Positions 33,976-43,343 of a stretch of DNA of 64,000 bases are shown here, in pieces. Origin of the DNA: Oscillibacter valericigenes (lineage in GTDB: Bacteria > Bacillota > Clostridia > Oscillospirales > Oscillospiraceae). Made by a program: the position numbers and the translations under genes. The stretch is taken from contig NZ_JAFBIQ010000001.1 in the NCBI RefSeq assembly GCF_021531315.1, forward strand, positions 1 to 64,000. The letters are read 5' to 3'. Each line of letters begins with the position of its first letter. The first letter of the stretch is position 1. Below the pieces are notes generated by a model. It was not told the DNA's origin. It did no database searches and saw nothing but the letters and a program-made list of their open reading frames with translations.

Positions 33976-34808
33976 TCACTCCTTTCCGCGGCTCGCGGGC
34001 TGCACATCGACCTTGCGCGTGAGCCACATCGAGAGCATGATGATGATGGCCATGATGAGGGAAATGGCGCTGCCGAAGTTCCAGTCGCCGGAGGTGAGGA
34101 ACTGCGACTCGATGATGTTGCCGACAAGCACGAACTGTCCGCCGCCGAGGAGCTTCGGGATAAAGAAGCTGGAAACAGCGGGCAGGAACACGAGCGTGAT
34201 GCCGGAGATGACGCCGGGCAGGGAGAGCGGCAGCGTCACGCGCAGAAAGGCCTGCGCGGGAGTTGCGCCGAGGTCATTCGCCGCCTCGAGCAGGCTCTTG
34301 TCCATCTTGGCGAGCGAGGTGTGGATCTGCAAAATCATAAAGGGAACGAAGTTATACACCATACCGAGAATAACGGCAAAGCTGGTGTGGATCATATTGA
34401 CCGGACCGATACCAAAAAAGCCGAGAAAGGTGTTAAGGATGCCCTCATCCTGCAAAATGCCCATCCACGCATAGGTGCGCACGAGCATATTCACCCATGT
34501 CGGCATGGTGATGAGCAGGATCATGATGGTGTTCGAGCGGCTCGGCATCTGCGCGATGGCATAGGCGACGGGATAGCCGAGCACGATGCACAAAAGCGTC
34601 GTGAGCACGGCAATGTAGAGCGAGCGGCCGAGCACCTCCATGAATACGGCGTCGGTGACAAAGCGCTTGAAGTTATCAAAGGTGAACTGGAAGGTCAGCA
34701 CCTCGTTGCCGGAAACGGTGAAGGCGTAGAGCACGATGAGCAGCATCGGCAGCACGATCATCACGCTGATCCATGCAACATAAGGGTATGTCATGGAACG
34801 AAACTGCT

Positions 34809-34815
<7 letters not shown>
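33976..34815 (-). CDS. potB: Spermidine/putrescine ABC transporter permease PotB
   Basis: A 279-residue permease with six predicted membrane segments and the EAA motif '[20 protein letters not shown]' in the second half, which contacts PotA. It heterodimerises with the PotC part of the neighbouring fusion. The start overlaps the end of potA by 7 bases, implying coupled translation. The order potA-potB-potC-potD is conserved in bacteria. Confidence 0.95.
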
Positions 34816-36395
<1,580 letters not shown>

Positions 36396-36421
36396 GATTT
36401 CAATATCCTTTCCTTATGTTG

Positions 36422-36955
36422 TTAAAACAGGGGAGGGGTCGAGACCCACAGCACGCGCGCGGTGGTCTTGCGCGTGTTTTTGAGCTGGTGAAAGCTGCGC
36501 CCGTGGAGATAAAAGGTCTCGCCGCGGCGCACCGCCTGCTCCTCGCCGTCGCAGACCAGCACGATGCTGCCCTCGACGACATAGCCGAATTCCTCGCCGT
36601 CGTGCGGCTCGACCGTAAAGCTCTCGCCGCCCTCGGGCAGCTCAAGCAGGATCGGCTCCATCTGATTTCTCTGCGTGTTGGGAACGATCCAGTTGACTGT
36701 GCAGTCCTCGCGCTCGTCGACAAAAAAATCGTCGGCGCGGAAGATGAACTGGTCGTTTTTATCCTCCTGAAAGAACTCGGCGAGGTTCGTGCCGAGCGCC
36801 TCCAAAATGTCGCTCAGAGAGTCGATGGACGGGGAGGTGAGGTCGCGCTCCAATTGGGACAAAAACCCCTTCGTCAGCTCGCTTCGGCTGGCGAGCTCCT
36901 CCAGAGTCAGTCCCTTGCGCGTTCGCAGCTCTTTGATCTTATTGCCAATGTCCAT
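36422..36955 (-). CDS. XRE-cupin transcriptional regulator of the pot operon
   Basis: A 177-residue regulator with an N-terminal XRE helix-turn-helix ('LTLEELASRSELTKGFLSQLE', residues about 16-36) and a C-terminal cupin ('GEEFGYVVEGSIVLVCDGEE', 'FYLHGRSFHQLKN'), the PuuR-like layout common next to polyamine transport genes. The cupin may sense a polyamine. It is the first gene of the pot operon, 26 bases before potA. Two copies of a 16-bp near-palindrome flank its promoter and are probably its operators. Confidence 0.9.
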   Translation of the reverse strand: MDIGNKIKELRTRKGLTLEELASRSELTKGFLSQLERDLTSPSIDSLSDILEALGTNLAEFFQEDKNDQFIFRADDFFVDEREDCTVNWIVPNTQRNQMEPILLELPEGGESFTVEPHDGEEFGYVVEGSIVLVCDGEEQAVRRGETFYLHGRSFHQLKNTRKTTARVLWVSTPPLF

Positions 36956-36975
36956 AAAACCGACCTCCCGTCTGT

Positions 36976-37082
36976 GTTCAAAATATTAAACTTTTGGTAG
37001 CTTTTTGCTAAACCGAATTTATTATACACAAAGCGCGCGGGATTGCAAGCATAAAATAAACAAAAAGTTTAATATTTTGAAC
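36976..37082. repeat. Perfect 20-bp inverted repeat flanking the pot promoter
   Basis: GTTCAAAATATTAAACTTTT at 36976-36995 recurs as its exact reverse complement at 37063-37082. Each arm contains a 16-bp near-palindrome (12 of 16 positions symmetric), so each can bind a dimer. One lies between the -10 and the start codon, the other upstream of the -35, 91 bp centre to centre. This is the arrangement expected for repression by looping or by two-site occlusion. Confidence 0.75.
37021..37048 (-). promoter_or_regulatory. Promoter of the pot operon
   Basis: On the minus strand TTGCAA (37043-37048), 16 bases, TATAAT (37021-37026), 66 bases before the regulator start, enclosed by the two arms of the inverted repeat. 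Confidence 0.75.
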
Positions 37083-37113
37083 TTCAACAGCTGCGAAGGG
37101 TGAAAAGAAAACC

Positions 37114-37136
37114 GCTCTGTGCAGCTTGCACAGAGC
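37114..37136 (-). terminator. Terminator of the two-TM protein gene
   Basis: A 10-bp perfect stem (37114-37123 with 37127-37136, loop GCT), extended by flanking A/T pairs; on the minus strand it is followed by a T-rich run (GGTTTTCTTTTC). Confidence 0.85.
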
Positions 37137-37152
37137 AGTTCAACATTTTATC

Positions 37153-38154
37153 TCACTGATAATCGCTCACAAGGAACAGGGGCTTGATCGCCACGACCTC
37201 GTCGTGCTCGGCCTGTTCGACCTGGACCTCGGCGGTGAGTGCTTTCAAGTCGGCTTTGAGCACCTCGAGCGCCTCGCTCACGCTCTGCGCGCGTCCCTCG
37301 CGCAGGATACGGATCATGCGCTCAAGCACGACCGGATGCGCGTAGCGGGCGGGGAGAGGGAAGTCTTCGGGCAGGATGCTTGCAAGGGCTGCCTGCGCTT
37401 CGTCCCAGGCGCGCGCGACTGCTTTGCGGTTATTCTTCGCTGTGGGCAGCACATTTGCGCCGGAGAAAAAGAACACGGCGGCAAAGCCGAAGAGGGCGAA
37501 GTAGATGCCGAAGTCTGCACCCCTGCGCCACGAAAGGATACCATACACCAGTGCGGCGGCGCCCGCGATGACGATCGCCAGCGCCACCCAGCGGTAGGAT
37601 GGGTTGCTGTGCTCGTTGATGCGCTTGGCCTTGGCAGCCTTGGAGAGCTGTGCGGTCAGCTCTGGGTAGCCGGAAAGGAATTTGCGAGAGCGCTCCAATT
37701 CCTCGCGCGCACTCTGTGCCGCAGGCGTCAGCTCCGTAAGGTAACGCCGCTCCTCGCGTGCGCGGTTTTCAGCAAGTCTGCGCTCGCCCTCCGCGCTCAG
37801 AAGAGGGATCTCCGGCCGCACCTGCGCCAGATAGGCAAGCAGCGCGTCCACATCCTCCTCATGCTTGAAGGTACACTGCCGCTCCAGCCCGTCGTCGTAC
37901 TGTACGACGAGGTAGGGGATCGAGCCGAACGCGCCCTTGCCGGTAAAACCGCCACGGCTCATGGCGATGCGCTTGAAGACACGGCGCACGGAGACAAAGG
38001 CCACATAGTAGTGTCGGTCAAGCAGCGCCCCGCCGAGATAGATAGCCTTTTCGCCCACGCCGCTGTTTCCGAAGCGGCGGCAGGACTTTCGGTCCGCGCC
38101 CACGCTCTCCGGTTCTAAAACGGTATTTCCGATGCGGACAGGTGCAAAGCTCAT
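37153..38154 (-). CDS. Hypothetical protein with two TM segments and cytoplasmic flanks
   Basis: A 333-residue protein I do not recognise. The N-terminal 110 residues look like a compact beta-rich domain ('AIYLGGALLDRHYYVAFV', 'IPYLVVQYDDGLERQC'), reminiscent of a PH-like fold but not assignable. A Glu/Arg-rich coiled-coil-like helix spans about 125-185, two adjacent membrane segments lie near 193-235 ('VALAIVIAGAAALVYGIL', 'IYFALFGFAAVFFF'), and a helical acidic C-terminus follows. The start at 38154 follows TTGGAGGAG. It is 65 bases downstream of cstA on the same strand. Confidence 0.65.
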   Translation of the reverse strand: MSFAPVRIGNTVLEPESVGADRKSCRRFGNSGVGEKAIYLGGALLDRHYYVAFVSVRRVFKRIAMSRGGFTGKGAFGSIPYLVVQYDDGLERQCTFKHEEDVDALLAYLAQVRPEIPLLSAEGERRLAENRAREERRYLTELTPAAQSAREELERSRKFLSGYPELTAQLSKAAKAKRINEHSNPSYRWVALAIVIAGAAALVYGILSWRRGADFGIYFALFGFAAVFFFSGANVLPTAKNNRKAVARAWDEAQAALASILPEDFPLPARYAHPVVLERMIRILREGRAQSVSEALEVLKADLKALTAEVQVEQAEHDEVVAIKPLFLVSDYQ

Positions 38155-38172
38155 AACGCTCTCCTCCAAGGT

Positions 38173-38208
38173 GCGCAAAGCGGCGGGAGGGATGCTCTCG
38201 CCGCTTTG
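38173..38208. other. Long imperfect hairpin between cstA and the two-TM gene
   Basis: GCAAAGCGGCG and CGCCGCTTTGC arms (about 38175-38185 and 38199-38209) enclose a 13-base loop. No T-tract follows, so it may act as an mRNA-processing or partial termination element in the cstA transcript. The 17-mer GCGCAAAGCGGCGGGAG here is repeated exactly in the terminator at 56733-56749. Confidence 0.5.
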
Positions 38209-38219
38209 CGGAATGATGC

Positions 38220-39719
38220 TTACTGATGCAGAGTTTCGTAGTGAGGGCTGGTGTGGCGCTTCTTGATGGTGTAGAGGAAGATGCCGAGGAACAGCGCCGC
38301 GGCGAGAATGCCGATGGGGTAGGCCAGCGCGGTGTTGTACACGGTAGCGCCCTCAGCGGTCTTGTGGTTGAAGAACTGGCCGAGGCACTCGTTGCCGAGC
38401 ATGAAGTAGGTAATGGACACAGCACTCATGAAGGTGGCGGGGACGGCGGTGATCCAGTAATTCTTCTTCTCATAGAAGAGGTACATGGAGGCGGCCCACA
38501 GGACGATCATGGCGAGCGTCTGGTTGGTCCAGCTGAAGTAACGCCAAATGATGGTGTAGTCGATCTTGCCGAGCGCATTGCCGATGCCGAGGATCGCGCC
38601 GACGCCCAGCACGGGGACGCAGAGCAGCAGACGGTTCTTCCAGCCCTTCTGGTCCATCTTGAACCAGTCGGCCAGCACCAGACGGGCGGAACGGAAGGCC
38701 GTATCGCCGGAGGTGATGGGGCAGGCGATGACGCCGAGCATGGCCAGCGCGATGCCCACGCCGCCCATGGTCTTGGAGCAGACATCGTAGACCGCGGTGG
38801 AACCGCCGCCGCCGAGGGCAAGCAGCTCCTCACCGGTGTAGAGCGCGCAGCCGGCAGCTGCCCAAATCAGGGCGATGATGCCCTCAGAGACCATCGCGCC
38901 ATAGAAAACGAAGTGGCCCTGCTTCTCGCTCTTCATGCAGCGGGCCATCAAGGGGCTCTGCGTGGCATGGAAGCCGGAGATCGCGCCGCAGGCAACGGTG
39001 ATGAACATGAAGCTCCAAATAGGCGTACCCTGCGGGTGCAGGTTCGCAAAGTTGTTCCAAATCTCGGGGATGGTGTAGCCCTTGGTAAAGATGCCGAGCG
39101 CAACACCGACTGCCATGACGATCAGGCAGATGCCGAACACGGGGTAGATCTTGCCGATGATCTTATCGATGGAGAGAAAGGTCGCAATGAAGTAGTAGAC
39201 AAGGATCAGGATCAGCCAGAACATCTTGCTGGCAAAGATGCCTTCGCTGCCGCCCTTGGAGCAAAGCAGCTGGAGCAGGCCGGCAGGACCGACCGCAAAC
39301 ACGGTGCCGACCATGACGAGAAGCACGACGCTGAACACGCGCATGACATTCTTCATCGCGCCGCCGAGATAGATGCCGGAGATCTCGGAGATGGACGCGC
39401 CTTCATTACGCTCGCTCATCATGCCGGAGAAATAGTCGTGAACCGCACCGGCGAAGACGGTACCGAAGGTGATCCACAAAAAGACCACAGGGCCCCACAG
39501 CGCGCCGCTCAGAGCGCCGAAGATCGGGCCGAGTCCGGCGATGTTCAAAAGCTGGATCATGAAGAGCTTCCACTGGGGAAGGACCACATAGTCCACGCCG
39601 TCGTTGATCTTCACGGCAGGGGTCTCACGGTCGTCCGGGCCGAAGGTGTTTTCCACGATCTTGCCGTAGACGAGGTAGCCGCCGATCAGCAGTGCCAGAC
39701 AGAGAAAAAAGCTAAGCAT
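38220..39719 (-). CDS. cstA: Carbon starvation protein CstA-type transporter
   Basis: A 499-residue polytopic membrane protein of the CstA/BtsT family, whose characterised members import peptides or pyruvate. Family features include 'GVDYVVLPQWKLFMIQLLNIAGLGPIFGAL' (read in pieces, residues about 41-70), 'GTVFAGAVHDYFSGMMSERN' near 86-105 and 'GAISGFHATQSPLMARCM' near 240. It is the shorter clostridial type, lacking the C-terminal extension of E. coli CstA (about 700 residues). AAGGAGGAG precedes the ATG. Substrate assignment needs experiment. Confidence 0.92.
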   Translation of the reverse strand: MLSFFLCLALLIGGYLVYGKIVENTFGPDDRETPAVKINDGVDYVVLPQWKLFMIQLLNIAGLGPIFGALSGALWGPVVFLWITFGTVFAGAVHDYFSGMMSERNEGASISEISGIYLGGAMKNVMRVFSVVLLVMVGTVFAVGPAGLLQLLCSKGGSEGIFASKMFWLILILVYYFIATFLSIDKIIGKIYPVFGICLIVMAVGVALGIFTKGYTIPEIWNNFANLHPQGTPIWSFMFITVACGAISGFHATQSPLMARCMKSEKQGHFVFYGAMVSEGIIALIWAAAGCALYTGEELLALGGGGSTAVYDVCSKTMGGVGIALAMLGVIACPITSGDTAFRSARLVLADWFKMDQKGWKNRLLLCVPVLGVGAILGIGNALGKIDYTIIWRYFSWTNQTLAMIVLWAASMYLFYEKKNYWITAVPATFMSAVSITYFMLGNECLGQFFNHKTAEGATVYNTALAYPIGILAAALFLGIFLYTIKKRHTSPHYETLHQ

Positions 39720-39958
39720 TTGTACTCTCCTCCTTATTCTTCCCCATGGCAGGCATGGGGCTGCAATGAATGGATTTGCTTCCAGTCATCGCCCATATCA
39801 TAGCACCATCAACGAAAAGTACAAGCGACAAAAACAACAAAAATCCGCGGAGATACTCCTGCGATTTTATGTACTATTTGCACATATTCAGACGGTAAAT
39901 TGTCGAAAAAATGGAAAATTATTTAATCTCCCCAACTGTTTTTTTGCCGCTCTGCCGT
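39720..39958. promoter_or_regulatory. cstA upstream region with promoter and leader hairpin
   Basis: This 239-base gap between cstA and the pseudouridine synthase gene is AT-rich in its right half. On the minus strand a TTGTAC ... TATGAT promoter (16-base spacer, about 39794-39821) precedes cstA, and a perfect 7-bp hairpin (CCCCATG 39742-39748, CATGGGG 39754-39760) lies about 22 bases before the start codon. I see no gene in it. Confidence 0.45.
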
Positions 39959-40915
39959 TCAAGTAAAATATTTTCGGCGGAAGGGGATCTCGTCGGCGAT
40001 GAACTCGCGCCCGCGCAGATAATTCAGGATGCCGGCGTCAGTTGGGAAGTCAAAGCGCAGGCGGTAGGAGTAGAGCGCTTGCTGCGTTTCTCCATAGCGG
40101 CGGTTAATACTGCCGACACCGTATTTGCCGTCACCGAGCAGGGGGTGACCCATGTCAGCAAAGCTCGCGCGGATCTGGTGCGTCCGACCGGTGAGCAGCT
40201 CGACCTCGACGAGCGAGAGCCGCTCGCGCGTTTCGAGCGTTTCATAGAGCGTGACGGCACTGCGCCCATCCGCCACCGGGTGGTGATAGACGCGCACGGT
40301 GTTGGTCTTTTCATCCTTGCGCAAAAAGCACTCGATGCGCCCCTTCGGCGGTTCGGGGCGTCCAAGACAGATGCAGAGATAGAACTTGGACAGCTCGCGC
40401 TCGCGGAGCTTCTCATTCAAAATGCGCAGGGCCTCCGCGTTCTTCGCCGCGATAACGATGCCGCCTGTGTTGCGGTCGATGCGGTTGCACAGGGCGGGCG
40501 TGAAGGCGTTCTCCTCGCGGGGCCTCCACTCGCGCCTCTGGTAGAGATAGGCGAGCATGTGGTTGACGAGCGTGTTGACCTGCTCGTTCTCATCGGCGTG
40601 GACGACCATGCCGGCGGGTTTATCGAGCAGCATGATGTTCTCGTCCTCATAAATAATGTGCAGCCTGGGATTGGCGATGGTGAGATAGGCGTTCTCCTCG
40701 CTCGGCGTTTCAAAAAACTCGTCGTTGAGATAGAGCTGGAGCGTGTCCCCCTCGCACAGGCGGTAGTCGCGCTCGGCGCGCGTACCGTTTACCTTGATGC
40801 GCTTCAGGCGGATATACTTCTGCGCCAGTGAGGCAGGCAGCAGGGGAACGGCCTTGAGCAGAAAGCGGTCGAGCCGCTGGCCGGCGTCATTTTTATGGAT
40901 GATGAGCTCTCGCAT
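39959..40915 (-). CDS. RluA-family pseudouridine synthase
   Basis: A 318-residue enzyme that isomerises uridine in rRNA or tRNA. An N-terminal S4 domain ('RLDRFLLKAVP', 'IRLKRIKVNG') is followed by the catalytic domain with 'NRIDRNTGGIVIAAK' near residue 140 (the conserved catalytic Asp in R-x-D) and 'LLTGRTHQIRASFADMGHPL' near 235. The leading residue is Asn instead of the usual His of the HRLD motif, as in a subset of clostridial paralogues. The start at 40915 follows GAAAGGAG. Target position unknown. Confidence 0.93.
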   Translation of the reverse strand: MRELIIHKNDAGQRLDRFLLKAVPLLPASLAQKYIRLKRIKVNGTRAERDYRLCEGDTLQLYLNDEFFETPSEENAYLTIANPRLHIIYEDENIMLLDKPAGMVVHADENEQVNTLVNHMLAYLYQRREWRPREENAFTPALCNRIDRNTGGIVIAAKNAEALRILNEKLRERELSKFYLCICLGRPEPPKGRIECFLRKDEKTNTVRVYHHPVADGRSAVTLYETLETRERLSLVEVELLTGRTHQIRASFADMGHPLLGDGKYGVGSINRRYGETQQALYSYRLRFDFPTDAGILNYLRGREFIADEIPFRRKYFT

Positions 40916-40953
40916 GGTGCCGCTCCTTTCGTGCGTCAAAACACTTTGCAGTC

Positions 40954-40982
40954 ATTCTACGATACCATTCGTCAAATGTAAA
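40954..40982 (-). promoter_or_regulatory. Promoter of the pseudouridine synthase gene
   Basis: On the minus strand TTTACA (40977-40982), 17 bases, TAGAAT (40954-40959), 38 bases before the start codon. It is back to back with the DUF177-rpmF promoter. Confidence 0.65.
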
Positions 40983-41024
40983 GAAAAGCAGAGAAAAAAG
41001 TTGTAAAAAATCCTCAAAAAATGT

Positions 41025-41053
41025 TTGACAATCCGGGGCAAGTCCTCTATAAT
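41025..41053 (+). promoter_or_regulatory. Consensus promoter of DUF177-rpmF
   Basis: TTGACA (41025-41030), 17 bases, TATAAT (41048-41053): a perfect sigma-A promoter 27 bases before the DUF177 start. Confidence 0.88.
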
Positions 41054-41080
41054 ACTACTCGTGTCATTGCGAGGTGTATC

Positions 41081-41572
41081 ATGCTTTTAGACATCAAACG
41101 AATCATTAACACCCCCGGAGGCAGGATCCCCTTTGAGTTTTCAGAGGACTTTTCTGATGTGGACTTCGGCGGCGTGTGTCCGGCCATTCGGCCTGTCTTA
41201 GTGGTAGGGCAGGTGCAGAACATTGCAGGGATGCTTCGCTTGGAGCTGGCGCTTGATACGACCCTTGCGGCTGTGTGCGACCGCTGCGGCAAGCCGTTTG
41301 ACAAGACCTTTCGCCTCAACTGCGAGTATCTGCTCGCCGAGGAGCTGGAGGATGAGGAAAACGACGAAATACTGCTGCTGGAGAACGGCACGGTCGATCT
41401 GGGAGAGTTCTCCCGCGAGGTGTTTATCCTCAATATGCCCACAAAGCTGCTTTGCCGAGAGGACTGCAAGGGCCTTTGTCCCGGCTGCGGCGTAGACCTC
41501 AACGAGGAGGTCTGCCGCTGCAAAAAGGAAGTGGACCCGCGGCTGGCAAAGCTGGCAGAGCTGCTCAAGTAG
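41081..41572 (+). CDS. YceD/DUF177 family protein
   Basis: A 163-residue DUF177 protein of the family that nearly always precedes rpmF and is linked to 23S rRNA/ribosome assembly. Four or more Cys pairs are visible: 'CDRCGKPF' near residue 65 and 'CREDCKGLCPGCGVDLN' near 127, plausible zinc ligands. The ATG at 41081 was preferred because of GAGGTG upstream and its position after the promoter; an earlier in-frame ATG would overlap the promoter. It forms a two-gene operon with rpmF. Confidence 0.9.
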   Translation: MLLDIKRIINTPGGRIPFEFSEDFSDVDFGGVCPAIRPVLVVGQVQNIAGMLRLELALDTTLAAVCDRCGKPFDKTFRLNCEYLLAEELEDEENDEILLLENGTVDLGEFSREVFILNMPTKLLCREDCKGLCPGCGVDLNEEVCRCKKEVDPRLAKLAELLK

Positions 41573-41629
41573 AGCAAAAACAAGTAATTTTTACTGCGTT
41601 TCGCAGTTTTCGATCAAGGAGGTGTCAAC

Positions 41630-41827
41630 ATGGCAGTCCCCAAGGGGAAAGTATCCCGCGCAAGACGCGATAAGAGGCGTTCTTCTCACTGGAAACTGGA
41701 AACTCCGGGCCTCGTCGCTTGCCCGAAGTGCGGCGCGCTGCGCCTGCCTCACAGAATGTGCAAGGAGTGCGGTACCTACAACGGCCGTCAGGTCAAGGTC
41801 ATCAAGTCCAGCGTTGTCGCTGAGTAA
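41630..41827 (+). CDS. rpmF: 50S ribosomal protein L32
   Basis: A 65-residue zinc-ribbon ribosomal protein: 'MAVPKGKVSRARRDKRRS' opens it, and the zinc Cys are in 'CPKCG' and 'CKECG' (C-x2-C ... C-x2-C). The paired Cys indicate the zinc-dependent (C+) form. AAGGAGGTG precedes the ATG. It is 57 bases after the DUF177 gene. Confidence 0.98.
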   Translation: MAVPKGKVSRARRDKRRSSHWKLETPGLVACPKCGALRLPHRMCKECGTYNGRQVKVIKSSVVAE

Positions 41828-41854
41828 GCACATCGGAAAACATCTACCAAAAAA

Positions 41855-41889
41855 CAAGCGGGAGGAGCGATCTTCCCGCTTGCTTTTTT
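41855..41889 (+). terminator. Terminator of DUF177-rpmF
   Basis: A 9-bp stem CAAGCGGGA / TCCCGCTTG (41855-41863 with 41874-41882) followed by C and six T residues. Confidence 0.88.
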
Positions 41890-41941
41890 GCGCGCATGGG
41901 AGAATTGCAAACTTTGCGCGAAAATGGCGTCGTTTTCCTTG

Positions 41942-41973
41942 CGAAAACGGAAAGGATACGCTATACTATATAA
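41942..41973 (+). promoter_or_regulatory. Promoter of the PDZ radical SAM-der operon
   Basis: TTGCGA, 17 bases, TATACT, about 35 bases before the GTG start. The spacer AAACGGAAAGGATACGC matches that of the pyrH promoter at 15 of 17 positions. Confidence 0.65.
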
Positions 41974-42004
41974 GTTAGATTATGCGTGAAAGGGGAGCTG
42001 CCGC

Positions 42005-43309
42005 GTGAGCACGATCATCACCTCCGTCGACGCGGGCTCGCCCGCCGAGCGCGCCGGCATCAAGACCGGCGAGCAGCTTTTGAAGCTCAACGGCCACCGG
42101 GTCGTCGATGTGCTGGACTATCGCTTTTTCTGCTACGATCCGGTCGTGACGGTCGAGGTGAAGGAGGGCTGCGGCGCGATCTATCACAAGACCATCCGCA
42201 AAGAAGAGGGCGAGGACCTCGGCCTCAACTTTGACACCTACCTGATGGATGAGCCGCGCCCCTGCTCAAACCACTGCCTGTTCTGTTTTGTCGATCAGAT
42301 GCCGCCGAATATGCGCGACACGCTCTATTTTAAGGACGACGACGCGCGCCTGAGCTTTCTCATGGGCAATTACATCACGCTCACCAATCTCACCGAGCGC
42401 GAGGCGCAGCGCATCATCGATCTGCGCATCAGCCCCATCAATGTCTCCGTGCAGGCGACCGAGCCGCAGCTGCGGCGCACGCTGCTTGGCAACAAGGACG
42501 CCGACAGGAGCCTCGAATATATGCGCGCCTTCGGTGAGGCGGGTATCGAGATGAACGGCCAGATCGTCGTCTGCCCCGGCTGGAACGACGGCGCGCACCT
42601 GCGCCGCAGCATCGAGGACCTGATGGACATCGGCTTCAATTCCTGTTCCATCGTTCCCGTTGGGCTGACAAAGTTTCGAAAGGGTCTTGCAAGGCTTGAG
42701 CCCGTGACAAAGGAAAAGGCGGGGGAGATCATCGACCTTGTGGATGAGTACGGTGCGAAGTGCCTGGAGAAGTACGGTACGCGAATGTTCTTCTGCGCGG
42801 ATGAATTCTACATCAAGGCCGAGCGCCCGCTGCCCGATGACGACTACTACGAGGACTACCAGCAGCTCGACAACGGCGTGGGGATGCTGCGCAGCACCAT
42901 GAATGAATTTCTCAGCGGACTGGAGGATGTGGAGAGCGGCGATGTGCCAAGCTTCACCGTTGCGACCGGCTGTGCTGCTGAGCCGTTTATCGCGCGGCTC
43001 GTGGAGGCGGCGAAGAAGAAATTTCCGCAGCTGCGCGGCGAGGTCGTCGGCATTGTGAACGACTTCTTCGGACATACCATCACGGTCTCCGGTCTTGTCA
43101 CCGCACAGGACCTCATTGCGCAGCTCAAGGATCGTCCCACACTCGGCGAGCGTGTGCTGATCCCCGCGAATATGCTCCGCCACGGCGAGGGTGTGTTCCT
43201 CGACGATTACACCGTCGAGCAGGTCGAGCAGGCGCTCGGCCGCACGCTGACGATCTCCGAGACCGACGGCTACTCCCTTTGCGACGCTGTTTTTCAGCAG
43301 GAAGCTTAA
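42005..43309 (+). CDS. PDZ-containing radical SAM protein (DUF512 family)
   Basis: A 434-residue protein with an N-terminal PDZ-like domain ('SPAERAGIKTGEQLLKLNG', residues about 11-30), a radical SAM cluster motif 'CSNHCLFC' (C-x3-C-x2-C) near residue 85 followed by 'FVDQMPPNMRDTLYFKDDD', and a C-terminal DUF512 domain ('SGLVTAQDLIAQL'). This family is widespread next to der in Firmicutes; its reaction is unknown. The start is the GTG at 42005, with GGGGAG upstream. der follows 34 bases downstream. Confidence 0.92.
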   Translation: MSTIITSVDAGSPAERAGIKTGEQLLKLNGHRVVDVLDYRFFCYDPVVTVEVKEGCGAIYHKTIRKEEGEDLGLNFDTYLMDEPRPCSNHCLFCFVDQMPPNMRDTLYFKDDDARLSFLMGNYITLTNLTEREAQRIIDLRISPINVSVQATEPQLRRTLLGNKDADRSLEYMRAFGEAGIEMNGQIVVCPGWNDGAHLRRSIEDLMDIGFNSCSIVPVGLTKFRKGLARLEPVTKEKAGEIIDLVDEYGAKCLEKYGTRMFFCADEFYIKAERPLPDDDYYEDYQQLDNGVGMLRSTMNEFLSGLEDVESGDVPSFTVATGCAAEPFIARLVEAAKKKFPQLRGEVVGIVNDFFGHTITVSGLVTAQDLIAQLKDRPTLGERVLIPANMLRHGEGVFLDDYTVEQVEQALGRTLTISETDGYSLCDAVFQQEA

Positions 43310-43343
43310 CTTGAAAATCTACCCCCGACAGGAGGAATCCAAT

